Origin: DASWNP01 sp036399175
GTDB lineage: Bacteria; Acidobacteriota; Blastocatellia; Pyrinomonadales; Pyrinomonadaceae
DNA length: 64,000 nt
Direction of reading: 5' to 3'
Assembly (NCBI GenBank): GCA_036399175.1
Contig: DASWNP010000043.1
Location: forward strand, 1 to 64,000
This document shows positions 42,614 to 52,171 of this stretch, piece after piece. The notes under the pieces are model-generated. The model did not search any database, was not told where the DNA came from, and saw only the letters and a list, made by a program, of their open reading frames with translations. Positions within the stretch are counted from its first letter, which is position 1. Every line of letters starts with the position of its first letter. Made by a program: the position numbers and the translations under genes.

Positions 42614-43150
42614 ATGAACGGCGAAGCGAAGGCGGGCGAGCTGCGCTGGTACGTCATTCATACCAAGCCGAGAAACGAAGAGAGGGCTGCCATTAACCTC
42701 GCGACGCTGGATTTGCAGACGTTCAGCCCGAAGATAAAAATTCGTTGTTTCGACGCTTACAGCGGCAAGTCAAACTATTTAAGCAAGCCGCTTTTTCCGC
42801 AATACATCTTCGCCCAATTTGAAGTTGAAAGCATGCTTCACAAGGTTCGGTTTACGCGCGGCGTCCACAGCATCCTTAGTATGGACGGTGCGCCGACGCC
42901 CGTCAGCGAAGAGATTATCGAGCAAATTCAGGCTCAGAGAGAAGCGGACGGTTTTATCAGAATCGGCGAGAGACTGAAGCCGGGCGACCGCGTAACTATC
43001 AAGGACGGCCCGATGAAAAATCTGCTCGGCATCTTTGAGAAAGAGATGAAGGATAGCGAGCGCGTCTCGATTCTTCTCACAACTATCAGTTTTCAGGGAC
43101 GGATCATGCTTGACCGATCGCTGGTCGAAAGGGTTCAACAGTCCCACTAG
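42614..43150 (+). CDS. Specialised NusG paralog (RfaH/LoaP/UpxY-like antiterminator)
   Basis: A 178-aa transcription elongation factor. The NGN domain begins RWYVIHTKPRNEERAAINL (about residues 11-30) and continues through LFPQYIFAQF and VRFTRGVHSIL. The C-terminal KOW motif is GDRVTIKDGPMKNLLGIFE (about 124-142). Length and divergence from housekeeping NusG indicate a paralog. AAGGA lies 8 nt before the ATG. Such paralogs bind RNA polymerase at a leader site and let it read through long operons; RfaH does so for polysaccharide and toxin operons and LoaP for polyketide clusters. It sits directly before more than 20 kb of NRPS/PKS genes, so a role as their dedicated antiterminator is likely. 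Confidence 0.88.
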   Translation: MNGEAKAGELRWYVIHTKPRNEERAAINLATLDLQTFSPKIKIRCFDAYSGKSNYLSKPLFPQYIFAQFEVESMLHKVRFTRGVHSILSMDGAPTPVSEEIIEQIQAQREADGFIRIGERLKPGDRVTIKDGPMKNLLGIFEKEMKDSERVSILLTTISFQGRIMLDRSLVERVQQSH

Positions 43151-43561
43151 AGCAGGACGTGCGACCCTCAGTCGCTGACGAAGGCTCGTCAAACGCCGTC
43201 GATTCTCCTCCTCCGGCGTGAGCAGTTGACGGGTTGCGCGTTCCATAGAGCTTAAAGCGAGCGCGGTTTAGAAAGAGCAGTTTCTAAAATTTCCCCTCTA
43301 CACCTCCCGATTCCCCCAATCAGGCTGGCCGAGAAGTCGTTCTAGAAACGACGTGCGGCAGCTTTGCCCGGACTCATCCTCGTCTCAAATCATCGACACA
43401 AGAGAAAGTTGTTGGAGTGTTTTGCGGCCATGCCGATTCTTTCGGGGAGGGCTCCCCGTCGAGTAAATCGTCCGTGTTCTGAGAGGTGGACGAGAATTTC
43501 TCCGACGAGTCTGCAAGCGTCCTTCTGACCTCGCGCGCTGACATTTTTAGCTCAAAAGAAA
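43151..43561 (+). promoter_or_regulatory. 411-bp leader before the lipopeptide synthetase with two hairpins
   Basis: No gene is seen. Two hairpins stand out: GTCGTT-CTAGA-AACGAC at 43336-43352 and CGGGGA-GGGC-TCCCCG at 43443-43458. Neither has a following T tract, so they are not simple terminators. By analogy with LoaP and RfaH leaders they could be the recruitment element for the NusG paralog encoded just upstream (inference). There is no strong ribosome site; AAAAGAAA directly precedes the NRPS ATG. Confidence 0.45.
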
Positions 43562-46500
43562 ATGGAAATCATCACACGAAGCAGTTCGGGAATCGAAGCG
43601 CCCGGCAGTCCGGCCACGCTCGTCGAGTTGTTGAGGACGAAGGCCGACGAGCGTCGTCAGAAGCCTCTCTACACTTTCCTCAACGACGGCGAGAGCGACG
43701 AGACGACTCTCAGCTACGGGGAGTTTGAAGTGCGTGCGCGCGCCATCGGCGGGCGGCTTCAATCCTTGCGCGCCGAAGGAGCGCGCGTGCTGCTGCTGTT
43801 TCCTCCGGGGCTCGACTACATCGCGGGCTTTTTCGGCTGCCTCTACGCGGGCGCGGTCGCCGTCCCGGCCTACCCGCCGCGTCTCAACCAGAAGCTCGAC
43901 CGGCTGCAATCCATCATCGCCGACGCGCAGGTGACTCTGATTCTGACGACCGAGACGGTGCGCGCCAAAGCGCAACCCCTCTTCTCCGAAGCGCCGGAGC
44001 TGAAGGAAGTGAAATGGCTGACGGTCGATGAGACAGACCCGGAGTTTGCCTCCTACTGGCGCGAGCCGAACATCGACGAAGAGAGCATCGCTTTTCTTCA
44101 ATACACTTCGGGCTCGACCTCGACGCCGAAAGGCGTGATGGTGACGCACGCCAACCTCCTGCACAACGAGGGGATGATTAAGGAAGCCTTCGGGCAGAGC
44201 GAAGATTCAATCATCGTCGGCTGGCTGCCGCTTTATCACGACATGGGTCTCATCGGAAACGTCCTGCAACCGCTCTATCTCGGCGCGCGTTGCATCCTCA
44301 TGTCGCCGGTCGCTTTCCTGCAACGCCCTTTGCGTTGGCTCGACGCCATCTCGCGCTATCGTGCCACGACGAGCGGCGCTCCTAATTTCGCCTATGAATT
44401 GTGCGCACGCAGAATCAACGCCGAGCAGCGCGCCACGCTCGACCTGAGCAGTTGGAGCGTGGCCTACAACGGCGCGGAGCCGGTGCGCGCCGCGACGCAG
44501 GAAAAATTCGCGGAGACTTTCGCCTCGTGCGGTTTTCGCCCCGAGGCTTTTCAGCCCTGCTACGGGCTGGCCGAAGCGACGCTGCTCGTTTCGGGAAAGA
44601 GAGTTTCCGAGCGCCCGCTCGTCAAGAGCTTTCAGGCGCGCGCTCTTGAGCAGAACCTTCTGCGCGAAGCCGACGCGGAAGAGCGCAACAGTCGCGTGCT
44701 GGTGGGTAACGGCGCGGCGCTCGCCGAGCAGAAAATCATCATCGTCAATCCTGAGTCGCTGAACAGGTGCGCGCCGGACGAGGTTGGAGAGGTCTGGGTT
44801 TCTGGGCCGAGCGTTGCGCGCGGCTACTGGAATCGACCGGAGGAGACGGCGCAGACCTTCGGCGCTTACCTGGCCGCAACGGGCGAAGGGCCTTTCCTTC
44901 GCACGGGCGATTTGGGTTTCATCAACGAAGGCGAGCTATTCATCACCGGGCGGCTTAAAGATTTGGTCATCATCAGAGGACTCAATCATTACCCGCAGGA
45001 CATCGAGCTGACGGCCGAGCAGAGTCATCCAATGCTTCGTCCCGGCTGCGGCGCGGCCTTCTCGGTCGAGGTCGAGGGCGAGGAGCAGTTGGTTATCGTG
45101 CAGGAGGTCGAGCCGCGAAAGAAGCCTGATACGGAAGAGGTCTTCGCGGCCATACGCGAAGCGGTCTCCGAGCAGCACGAAGCGCAGGTCTACGCCCTCG
45201 CCCTGATTGACGCGGGAACGATTCCGAAGACTTCGAGCGGAAAGATTCAGCGCCGGGCGTGTCGCGCGAAGTTTCTGGCGGGCGAGCTGAGCGTGATAGG
45301 CGAGTGGCGCGGCGCGAAGGGCGAGACGGAGCGCGAAGCGACGCGGGTTGACGAAGCCGTCGGATTTGAGAACACGGAGGATGTCGCCGCGTGGCTCGCG
45401 TCACTTCTGGCGTCGAAGCTCGGAATCGAAGCTGCGAGCATAGATGTACGGCAGTCGTTCAACCGCTACGGCCTCGACTCGCTCGCGGCGATAGAACTGG
45501 CTCACAGCGTCGAAGCGCGCCTCGGCGTCGATGTTTCGGTCATCAGCTTTCTCGAAAGCTCAAGTATCGCTCAGCTCGCCTCGGAAATCGCGCGGCAGTT
45601 GTGCGACATCGACGCGCAGCCGCTCGCAAAGATAAAGAGCGACGAGCGCGAGGCGACCGCAGACCAGTCGCTCTCTTACGGGCAGAGGGCTCTGTGGTTT
45701 CTGCACCAGTTAGAGCCGGCGAGCGCCGCCTACAATATCGCCAGCGCCGTTCGCATCCTTTCGCCTCTCGACGTGCGCGCGCTGCGCGCGTCTTTGCAAA
45801 CTCTGGTTGACCGCCACGCGTCGCTTCGGACGACCTTCGAGGCTAGGCAGGGCGAGCCCGTCCGTCGCGTGCACGAGCTGATGGAAGTCTCGTTTCAGGC
45901 AGAGGATGCGGCACAGTGGAGCGAGGCCGAGCTGAGTGGGCGTCTGGTCGAAGAGGCTAATCGTCCGTTTGATTTGGAGCAGGGGCCTCTGCTGCGCGTG
46001 AGTCTGTTCCGAAGGTCGGAGCAGGAGAGCGTTCTGCTTCTGGCGATGCATCACATCATCACCGATTTCTGGTCGCTCGTGGTGCTAGCCGAAGAGCTTG
46101 GAGTTCTTTACCGCGCCGCGACGCAGCAGACGCAGCCCGTTCTTCCGCCCGCAGGCCAGCCCTACTCGGAATATGCGCGCGGGCAGTTGCAGATACTCGA
46201 AGGGGCGGAGGGCGAGCGACTCTGGAATTTCTGGAAGGAGCGTCTTTCGGGCGAGCTTCCGGCGCTCAACCTTCCCACCGACCGGCAGAGACCCTCTACG
46301 CAAACTTTTCGCGGCGCATCGCTCCCCTTCAAGCTCGACGCCGCACTCACCGCCAGGCTTCGGGAGTTGGGGCGCGCCAACGACGCCACGCTCTACGTCA
46401 CACTGCTCGCCGCCTTCGAGCTTCTGCTTCATCGCTACACAGGGCAGCAGCGGTTCACCGTGGGCTCGCCGACGGCGGGCAGAAACTCCGCCGACTGGTC

Positions 46501-49500
46501 TTCGACAGTCGGCTACTTCGTCAACCCCGTCGTCCTGCGCGCCGACCTCGAAGGCAATCCGCCCTTTCAGACCTTCCTGCGACGCGTCAGGCAGGAAGCG
46601 CTCTCGGCCTTCGCGCATCAGGATTACCCGTTTCCTCTGCTCGTCAAGCGTTTGCAGCCCGAAAGAGAGCTGAGCCGCTCGCCGCTCTTTCAAGTCATGT
46701 TCATCTTGCAGAAGCCGCACCTGCTGAGCGACGAAGGGCTGGCCTCTTTCGTGCTCGGCGAATCGGGCGCGCGGCTCGAACTCGGTGGGCTCTCGCTGGA
46801 ATCAATCGCGCTAGAGCAGCGCGTCGCACAGTTTGAGCTGACTCTGACGATGGCGCAGGTAGGTGACGAGTTGGCCGCCTCCTTCGTCTACAACGCAGAC
46901 CTCTTCGACGCTTCGACCATCAAACGCTTCATCAGACATTTCGAGCAACTGCTCTCCGGCATCGCCGCCAGTCCCGAAAGTCGAATCTCAGAACTGCCTC
47001 TGCTGACAGCCGAAGAGCAACATCAACTGCTCGTCGAATGGAACGACACCGGGCGTCCATATTCGACGGAATGCATGCATCAGCTCTTTGAGGCTCAGGT
47101 TGAGCGCACTCCGGCAGAGGTTGCTTTAGTCACACCGGAGGAACGTCTTACATATTCAGAACTGAACGCCCGCGCTAATCGTCTCGCACATCATCTGCGC
47201 TCGCTCGGCGTCGCTGCCGAATCGCTCGTCGGCGTCCTCTCCGAGCGCAACGCCGACATGGTTGTCGCGCTGCTGGCGGTCTTGAAAGCGGGCGGCGCAT
47301 ACGTCCCGCTCGACCCACTCTATCCGCAGGAGCGCGTCCGCTTCATGCTCGAAGACGCGGGCGTCAAAGTGCTGCTCACGCAAGAGCACCTGTCGCGCAA
47401 CCTGCCGCCGCACAATGCTCACGTCCTCCGGCTGGATACCGAGCGTGAAGCTTTCGCACATTATCCCGAGACAAACCCCGCTGCCCGCGTTATCCCCGAG
47501 AATCTGGCCTACGTCATCTACACGTCGGGCTCGACAGGCAGACCCAAAGGCGTCGCCATCCAACACACAAGCGCCTCTGTCCTCATCCACTGGGCTCATG
47601 AGACTTTCTCTCATCAACACTTCTCCGGCACTTTGGCTTCTACCTCCATCTGCTTCGACCTCTCCATCTTCGAGCTGTTCGTTCCCTTGAGCATCGGAGG
47701 CACAGTCATTCTCTCGCAGAACGCGCTGCAACTGCCTCTGCTCGAAGCGGCTTCTGCGGTGACGTTAGTGAACACGGTACCGTCGGCGATGAACGAGTTG
47801 GTGCGGAGTCGAGACCTGCCTTCGTCGGTGAGAGTAGTGAATCTGGCGGGAGAGCCGTTGCCGAACAGTTTGGCGCAGCAAATCTATCAGGAGAGTGCGG
47901 TTGCAGAAGTTTGGAATCTGTACGGGCCGTCGGAGGATACGACTTATTCGACCGGGGCTTTGGTAGTGCGCGGCGCACGAGGCGTGACGCCGATTGGCAG
48001 GCCGTTAGCGAACACGCAAGCCTACGTGCTCGATGCTCAGGGCGGGCTGGTGCCGGCAGGCGTAGCAGGAGAGTTGTATTTGGGAGGCGACGGGTTGGCG
48101 AGGTGTTATTTGGAGAGAGCGGAGTTGACGGCAGAGAAGTTTGTGCCTGATGCCTATTCAGGACGCAAGGGGGCGAGGCTCTACCGGACAGGGGATTTGG
48201 TACGGCGTAAAGCAGATGGAGAGTTGGAGTATCTGGGGCGGATAGACCATCAGGTGAAGGTGCGGGGATTCAGGATAGAGTTGGGAGAGATAGAAGCGGC
48301 GTTGCGCGAGCAGGCAGGAGTGAGAGATGCGGTCGTCATGGTGAGAGAGGACGTGCGAGGCGACCAACGGATAGTCGCTTATCTGGTGAGCGAAGTGAGC
48401 GAGGCCGACGGGGCGGGAGAAGCGAGAAGGCTTGGAGAGATTAAGGAGCGCCTGAGTCAGAGGCTGCCGCACTACATGATGCCGCAGGCTTACGTCTGGT
48501 TAGAAGAATTGCCTTTGACGCCGAACGGGAAGATAGACCGCAAACGCCTGCCCGCGCCGGCGAGCGAACGGGCGGACGAAGAGTTTGCTGCGCCGCGCAA
48601 TCAGATAGAAGAGATACTGAGCGGTATCTGGGAGTCGGTGCTCGGCGCGGAGCGCGTCGGGATTCACGACAATTTCTTCGACCTCGGCGGTCACAGCTTG
48701 CTGGCGACGCAGATTACCTCGCGTATTCAGGAAGCCTTCCAGGTGAAGCTGCCGCTTCGCAGGCTGTTCGAGACGCCGACCGTCGCCGGACTCGCCGCGC
48801 ACGTCGCCGACGCTTTGAAAGAGAAGTCTGACACGCCCGCGCCGCCCATCAAGCGCGTCTCGCGCAGAGCCGCGCTGCCGCTTTCGTTCGCGCAGCAGCG
48901 CCTCTGGTTTCTGCAACAGTGGGAACAAGCCAGCGCTGCCTACAACGTGCCCGCCGCCGTGCGCCTGTTGGGACGCCTCGACGTGGCTGCGCTCGAACGC
49001 AGCATCGAAGCGATACTCAATCGCCACGAGGCGCTACGCACGACTTTCAAAGACGTTGACGGTCAGCCCGTGCAGGTCGTCGGGCTACAACGCGAATGGA
49101 GCATGCCGAAAGTTGACCTCTCCGCGTTGCCGGAGTCGGCGCGCGAAGCCGAGGCGATGCGGCTCGCTGCCGAAGAGGCGCAACGTCTCTTCAATCTCTC
49201 GGAAGGCCCTCTGCTGCGAGCCAGCCTGCTGCGTCTGTCGGATGAAGAGCACGTGCTTTTACTCACCATGCACCACATCGTCTCGGACGGCTGGTCGATA
49301 GGCATCCTGATTCGTGAGTTGACAGCGTTCTATGAAGGTTTCTCGACGGGTCAGTCGCCGACGCTCCCGACGCTTCCGATTCAATACGCGGATTTCGCCT
49401 ACTGGCAGCGCCAGTGGCTGACGAGCGAAGCGCTCAAAGAACAGCTCGCTTACTGGAGGCGTCAACTCGCCGACAGCGCGCCCGTGCTTGAGCTGCCGAC

Positions 49501-52171
49501 TGACCGACCGCACCCCGCCGCCCAGACTTTTCACGGAGCTACAGAATCCTTCCATCTCTCGCCCGGCTTGAGCGATTCGCTCAGGGCGCTCAGCCGACGG
49601 CAGGGCACGACGCTTTTTATGACGCTGCTCGCGGCCTTTCAAACCCTTCTTTCGCGCTACACGCATCAGGAAGACATTTTGGTTGGCACGCCCGTCGCCG
49701 GTCGCACGCGCCTTGAGATAGAAGACCTGATAGGCTTCTTCGTCAACACGCTCGTTCTACGGACAGACCTCTCGGGCAATCCGACCTTCGCCGAGCTTCT
49801 CAACCGCGTGCGCGAAGTCTCGCTCGAAGCCTATCTCAATCAGGACGTGCCCTTCGAGCTGTTGGTTCAGCAAGTGCAGCCCGAACGCAGCCTCAGCCAC
49901 TCGCCGCTCTTTCAGGTGATGTTCATCATGCAGAACACGCCCCGGCTTGAGCTGGCTCTTCCGGGATTGAACGTCAGAACGCTTGAGGTCGAAAGCGAGA
50001 TTGCGAAATTCGATTTAACGCTCGCCGTCAAAGAGGTAGGCGACGAGCTGGTCGGCTCATTCGAGTACAACACAGACCTCTTCGACGCTTCGACCATCAA
50101 ACGCTTCATCAGGCATTTCGAGCAACTGCTCTCAGGCATCGCCGACAATCCCGAAAGCCGCATCTCAGAACTGCCTCTGCTGACAGCCGAAGAGCAACAT
50201 CAACTGCTGGTCGAATGGAACGACACCGGGCGTCCATATTCGACGGAATGCATGCATCAGCTCTTTGAGGCTCAGGTCGAGCGCACTCCGGCAGAGGTTG
50301 CTTTAGTCACACCGGAGGAACGTCTTACATATTCAGAGCTGAACGCGCGCGCCAATCGTCTCGCCTGGCATCTGCGCTCGCTCGGCATCAGGCCGGAAAA
50401 GCGCGTCGGCATTCTTCTGGAGAGAAGCGCACAGATGGTCGCCGCCCTTCTGGCTGTGCTCAAGGCGGGCGGCTGCTACGTGCCTTTAGACCCGGCCTAT
50501 CCGCAGGAGCGTCTCTCTTTTATGATGCGCGACGCCGAAGCTTCCGTCCTCATTACCGAAGAGAAGCTGGCTGGCCTGCTGGAGCACGATGTCGAGCACG
50601 TGCTTTTCATCGATAAGGATTCTTCCGCTCTTGAACAATACTCGACCGGGAATCTTTCAGATGTGCGCGTCGATACTCACAACCTCGCATACCTTATCTA
50701 CACGTCGGGCTCGACAGGCAGACCCAAAGGCGTCGCCATCCAACACACAAGCGCCTGCGTCCTCATCCACTGGGCTCATGAGACTTTCTCCCCAGAACAC
50801 TTCTCCGGCACTTTGGCTTCTACCTCCATCTGCTTCGACCTCTCCATCTTCGAGCTGTTCGTTCCCTTAAGCATCGGCGGCACAGTCATTCTCTCGCAGA
50901 ACGCGCTGCAACTGCCTCTGCTCGAAGCGGCTTCTGCGGTGACGTTGGTGAACACGGTTCCGTCGGCGATGAACGAGTTAGTTCGGAGTCGAGACCTGCC
51001 CGCGTCGGTGCGGGTAGTGAATCTGGCGGGAGAGCCGTTGCCGAACAGTCTGGCGCAGCAAATCTATCAGGAGAGTGCGGTTGCAGAAGTTTGGAATCTG
51101 TACGGCCCGTCGGAGGATACGACTTATTCGACCGGCGCGCTCATCGTGCGAGGCGCTGCTAATGCACCTCCAATCGGCAGGCCGGTGGCGAACACGCAAG
51201 CCTACGTGCTGGACAGAGAAGGCGGATTAGTGCCGGTGGGAGTGTCGGGAGAGTTGTACTTGGGAGGCGACGGCTTAGCCAGATGCTATCTGGAGAGAGC
51301 AGAGCTGACGGCTGAGAAGTTTGTGCCTGATGTATTTTCCGGTCGGGCGGGAGCGAGGCTCTACCGGACAGGCGACCTTGTGCGCTACCGGGGCGGCGGG
51401 ACGCTGGAATACTTGGGAAGAATCGACCATCAGGTGAAGGTGCGTGGATTCAGAATAGAGTTGGGAGAGATAGAGGCCGCGTTGCGCGAGCAGGCAGGAG
51501 TGAGAGATTCGGTCGTCCTGGTGAGAGAAGAGCTGGGAGGAGAGAAGAAGATAGTCGCTTACGTGGTGAGCGAAGAAGGGGAAGAAGGAGGAGGGAGCCG
51601 TGTCGCAGAGTTGAGGGAAGGGCTGAGCCGGAGGCTGCCGCAGTACATGATGCCGCAGGCGTATGTGTGGCTGGCGGAGCTGCCTTTGACGCCGAACGGG
51701 AAGATTGACCGCAAACGCCTGCCCGCGCCTGAAGTGGAGCGGAGCGAGCAGGTGAAGGGCGAGTATGTCGAGCCGCGCACGGAGGTCGAGAGAATAATAG
51801 CGAGGATTTGGAGCGAGGTGCTGGGAGTGGAGCGCGTCGGGATTCACGACAACTTCTTCGACCTCGGCGGCCACAGCTTGCTGGCGACGCAGGCGCTCTC
51901 GCACATCAAGCGAGCCTTGCAGGTTGAAGTGTCGCTGCGAACGTTGTTTGAGACGCCGACCATCGCCGCGCTCGCCGCGATGATTGAAGAGAACGCGGCG
52001 CGCGCCAAGCCCGCCGCCGGAGGTGATGCACCCGCGCTGTCGATGATGAGCAGGAAAGAGAGAAAGATGAGCCTCCTGCGGTCGAAACTTAAACAACTCC
52101 CCGAGCACGAGGCGAAGAGACTTCTCGAAGAGAGAAAGCACGCGCTCAATAGTGAGAGGAACAATGCGTAA
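43562..52171 (+). CDS. Lipopeptide-initiating synthetase FAAL-ACP-C-A-PCP-C-A-PCP
   Basis: A 2869-aa loading enzyme. Approximate domains: fatty-acyl-AMP ligase 17-577 (YTSGSTSTPKGVM, GLAEATLL), ACP 607-683 (GLDSL), C 702-1143, A1 1168-1665, PCP 1672-1750 (GGHS), C 1770-2203 (HHIVSDG), A2 2228-2722, PCP 2732-2807 (GGHS) and a charged helical tail. FAAL activates a free fatty acid and passes it to the ACP; the first C then acylates the first amino acid, so the product is an N-acylated lipopeptide. This C has HHIITDFW, with Phe where most have Gly. Both A domains give the pocket DLFNNALTYK, known for Ala in microcystin synthetase; close variants activate other small residues, so Ala is probable. 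No epimerase is present. Confidence 0.95.
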   Translation: MEIITRSSSGIEAPGSPATLVELLRTKADERRQKPLYTFLNDGESDETTLSYGEFEVRARAIGGRLQSLRAEGARVLLLFPPGLDYIAGFFGCLYAGAVAVPAYPPRLNQKLDRLQSIIADAQVTLILTTETVRAKAQPLFSEAPELKEVKWLTVDETDPEFASYWREPNIDEESIAFLQYTSGSTSTPKGVMVTHANLLHNEGMIKEAFGQSEDSIIVGWLPLYHDMGLIGNVLQPLYLGARCILMSPVAFLQRPLRWLDAISRYRATTSGAPNFAYELCARRINAEQRATLDLSSWSVAYNGAEPVRAATQEKFAETFASCGFRPEAFQPCYGLAEATLLVSGKRVSERPLVKSFQARALEQNLLREADAEERNSRVLVGNGAALAEQKIIIVNPESLNRCAPDEVGEVWVSGPSVARGYWNRPEETAQTFGAYLAATGEGPFLRTGDLGFINEGELFITGRLKDLVIIRGLNHYPQDIELTAEQSHPMLRPGCGAAFSVEVEGEEQLVIVQEVEPRKKPDTEEVFAAIREAVSEQHEAQVYALALIDAGTIPKTSSGKIQRRACRAKFLAGELSVIGEWRGAKGETEREATRVDEAVGFENTEDVAAWLASLLASKLGIEAASIDVRQSFNRYGLDSLAAIELAHSVEARLGVDVSVISFLESSSIAQLASEIARQLCDIDAQPLAKIKSDEREATADQSLSYGQRALWFLHQLEPASAAYNIASAVRILSPLDVRALRASLQTLVDRHASLRTTFEARQGEPVRRVHELMEVSFQAEDAAQWSEAELSGRLVEEANRPFDLEQGPLLRVSLFRRSEQESVLLLAMHHIITDFWSLVVLAEELGVLYRAATQQTQPVLPPAGQPYSEYARGQLQILEGAEGERLWNFWKERLSGELPALNLPTDRQRPSTQTFRGASLPFKLDAALTARLRELGRANDATLYVTLLAAFELLLHRYTGQQRFTVGSPTAGRNSADWSSTVGYFVNPVVLRADLEGNPPFQTFLRRVRQEALSAFAHQDYPFPLLVKRLQPERELSRSPLFQVMFILQKPHLLSDEGLASFVLGESGARLELGGLSLESIALEQRVAQFELTLTMAQVGDELAASFVYNADLFDASTIKRFIRHFEQLLSGIAASPESRISELPLLTAEEQHQLLVEWNDTGRPYSTECMHQLFEAQVERTPAEVALVTPEERLTYSELNARANRLAHHLRSLGVAAESLVGVLSERNADMVVALLAVLKAGGAYVPLDPLYPQERVRFMLEDAGVKVLLTQEHLSRNLPPHNAHVLRLDTEREAFAHYPETNPAARVIPENLAYVIYTSGSTGRPKGVAIQHTSASVLIHWAHETFSHQHFSGTLASTSICFDLSIFELFVPLSIGGTVILSQNALQLPLLEAASAVTLVNTVPSAMNELVRSRDLPSSVRVVNLAGEPLPNSLAQQIYQESAVAEVWNLYGPSEDTTYSTGALVVRGARGVTPIGRPLANTQAYVLDAQGGLVPAGVAGELYLGGDGLARCYLERAELTAEKFVPDAYSGRKGARLYRTGDLVRRKADGELEYLGRIDHQVKVRGFRIELGEIEAALREQAGVRDAVVMVREDVRGDQRIVAYLVSEVSEADGAGEARRLGEIKERLSQRLPHYMMPQAYVWLEELPLTPNGKIDRKRLPAPASERADEEFAAPRNQIEEILSGIWESVLGAERVGIHDNFFDLGGHSLLATQITSRIQEAFQVKLPLRRLFETPTVAGLAAHVADALKEKSDTPAPPIKRVSRRAALPLSFAQQRLWFLQQWEQASAAYNVPAAVRLLGRLDVAALERSIEAILNRHEALRTTFKDVDGQPVQVVGLQREWSMPKVDLSALPESAREAEAMRLAAEEAQRLFNLSEGPLLRASLLRLSDEEHVLLLTMHHIVSDGWSIGILIRELTAFYEGFSTGQSPTLPTLPIQYADFAYWQRQWLTSEALKEQLAYWRRQLADSAPVLELPTDRPHPAAQTFHGATESFHLSPGLSDSLRALSRRQGTTLFMTLLAAFQTLLSRYTHQEDILVGTPVAGRTRLEIEDLIGFFVNTLVLRTDLSGNPTFAELLNRVREVSLEAYLNQDVPFELLVQQVQPERSLSHSPLFQVMFIMQNTPRLELALPGLNVRTLEVESEIAKFDLTLAVKEVGDELVGSFEYNTDLFDASTIKRFIRHFEQLLSGIADNPESRISELPLLTAEEQHQLLVEWNDTGRPYSTECMHQLFEAQVERTPAEVALVTPEERLTYSELNARANRLAWHLRSLGIRPEKRVGILLERSAQMVAALLAVLKAGGCYVPLDPAYPQERLSFMMRDAEASVLITEEKLAGLLEHDVEHVLFIDKDSSALEQYSTGNLSDVRVDTHNLAYLIYTSGSTGRPKGVAIQHTSACVLIHWAHETFSPEHFSGTLASTSICFDLSIFELFVPLSIGGTVILSQNALQLPLLEAASAVTLVNTVPSAMNELVRSRDLPASVRVVNLAGEPLPNSLAQQIYQESAVAEVWNLYGPSEDTTYSTGALIVRGAANAPPIGRPVANTQAYVLDREGGLVPVGVSGELYLGGDGLARCYLERAELTAEKFVPDVFSGRAGARLYRTGDLVRYRGGGTLEYLGRIDHQVKVRGFRIELGEIEAALREQAGVRDSVVLVREELGGEKKIVAYVVSEEGEEGGGSRVAELREGLSRRLPQYMMPQAYVWLAELPLTPNGKIDRKRLPAPEVERSEQVKGEYVEPRTEVERIIARIWSEVLGVERVGIHDNFFDLGGHSLLATQALSHIKRALQVEVSLRTLFETPTIAALAAMIEENAARAKPAAGGDAPALSMMSRKERKMSLLRSKLKQLPEHEAKRLLEERKHALNSERNNA
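46895..47190 (+). repeat. Module-junction block, copy 1 (C-A linker)
   Basis: The end of C1 and start of A1 are nearly identical in DNA to 50075-50370 (offset 3180). Farther right, 47200-47500 diverges from the corresponding 50380-50690, so the duplicated state is patchy. Confidence 0.8.
47510..47985 (+). repeat. Ala adenylation-core block, copy 1
   Basis: Motifs A3 to A5 of A1 are nearly identical in DNA to 50690-51145 at an offset of exactly 3180 (1060 codons). Pyrimidine-rich codons before about 47750 give way to TTG/GTG/GGA/AGA-rich codons after it. Confidence 0.85.
50690..51145 (+). repeat. Ala adenylation-core block, copy 2
   Basis: Partner of 47510-47985. The sequence just before it (50380-50690) instead resembles the Leu adenylation domain of the left cluster around 15450-15600 (shared VGILLERSA region), so this A domain is a mosaic. 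Confidence 0.8.

Noticed and set aside
43226..43257. TTGACG as a -35 for the lipopeptide operon
   Set aside because: No acceptable -10 at 16-18 nt; the best candidates are at 12 or 20 nt.
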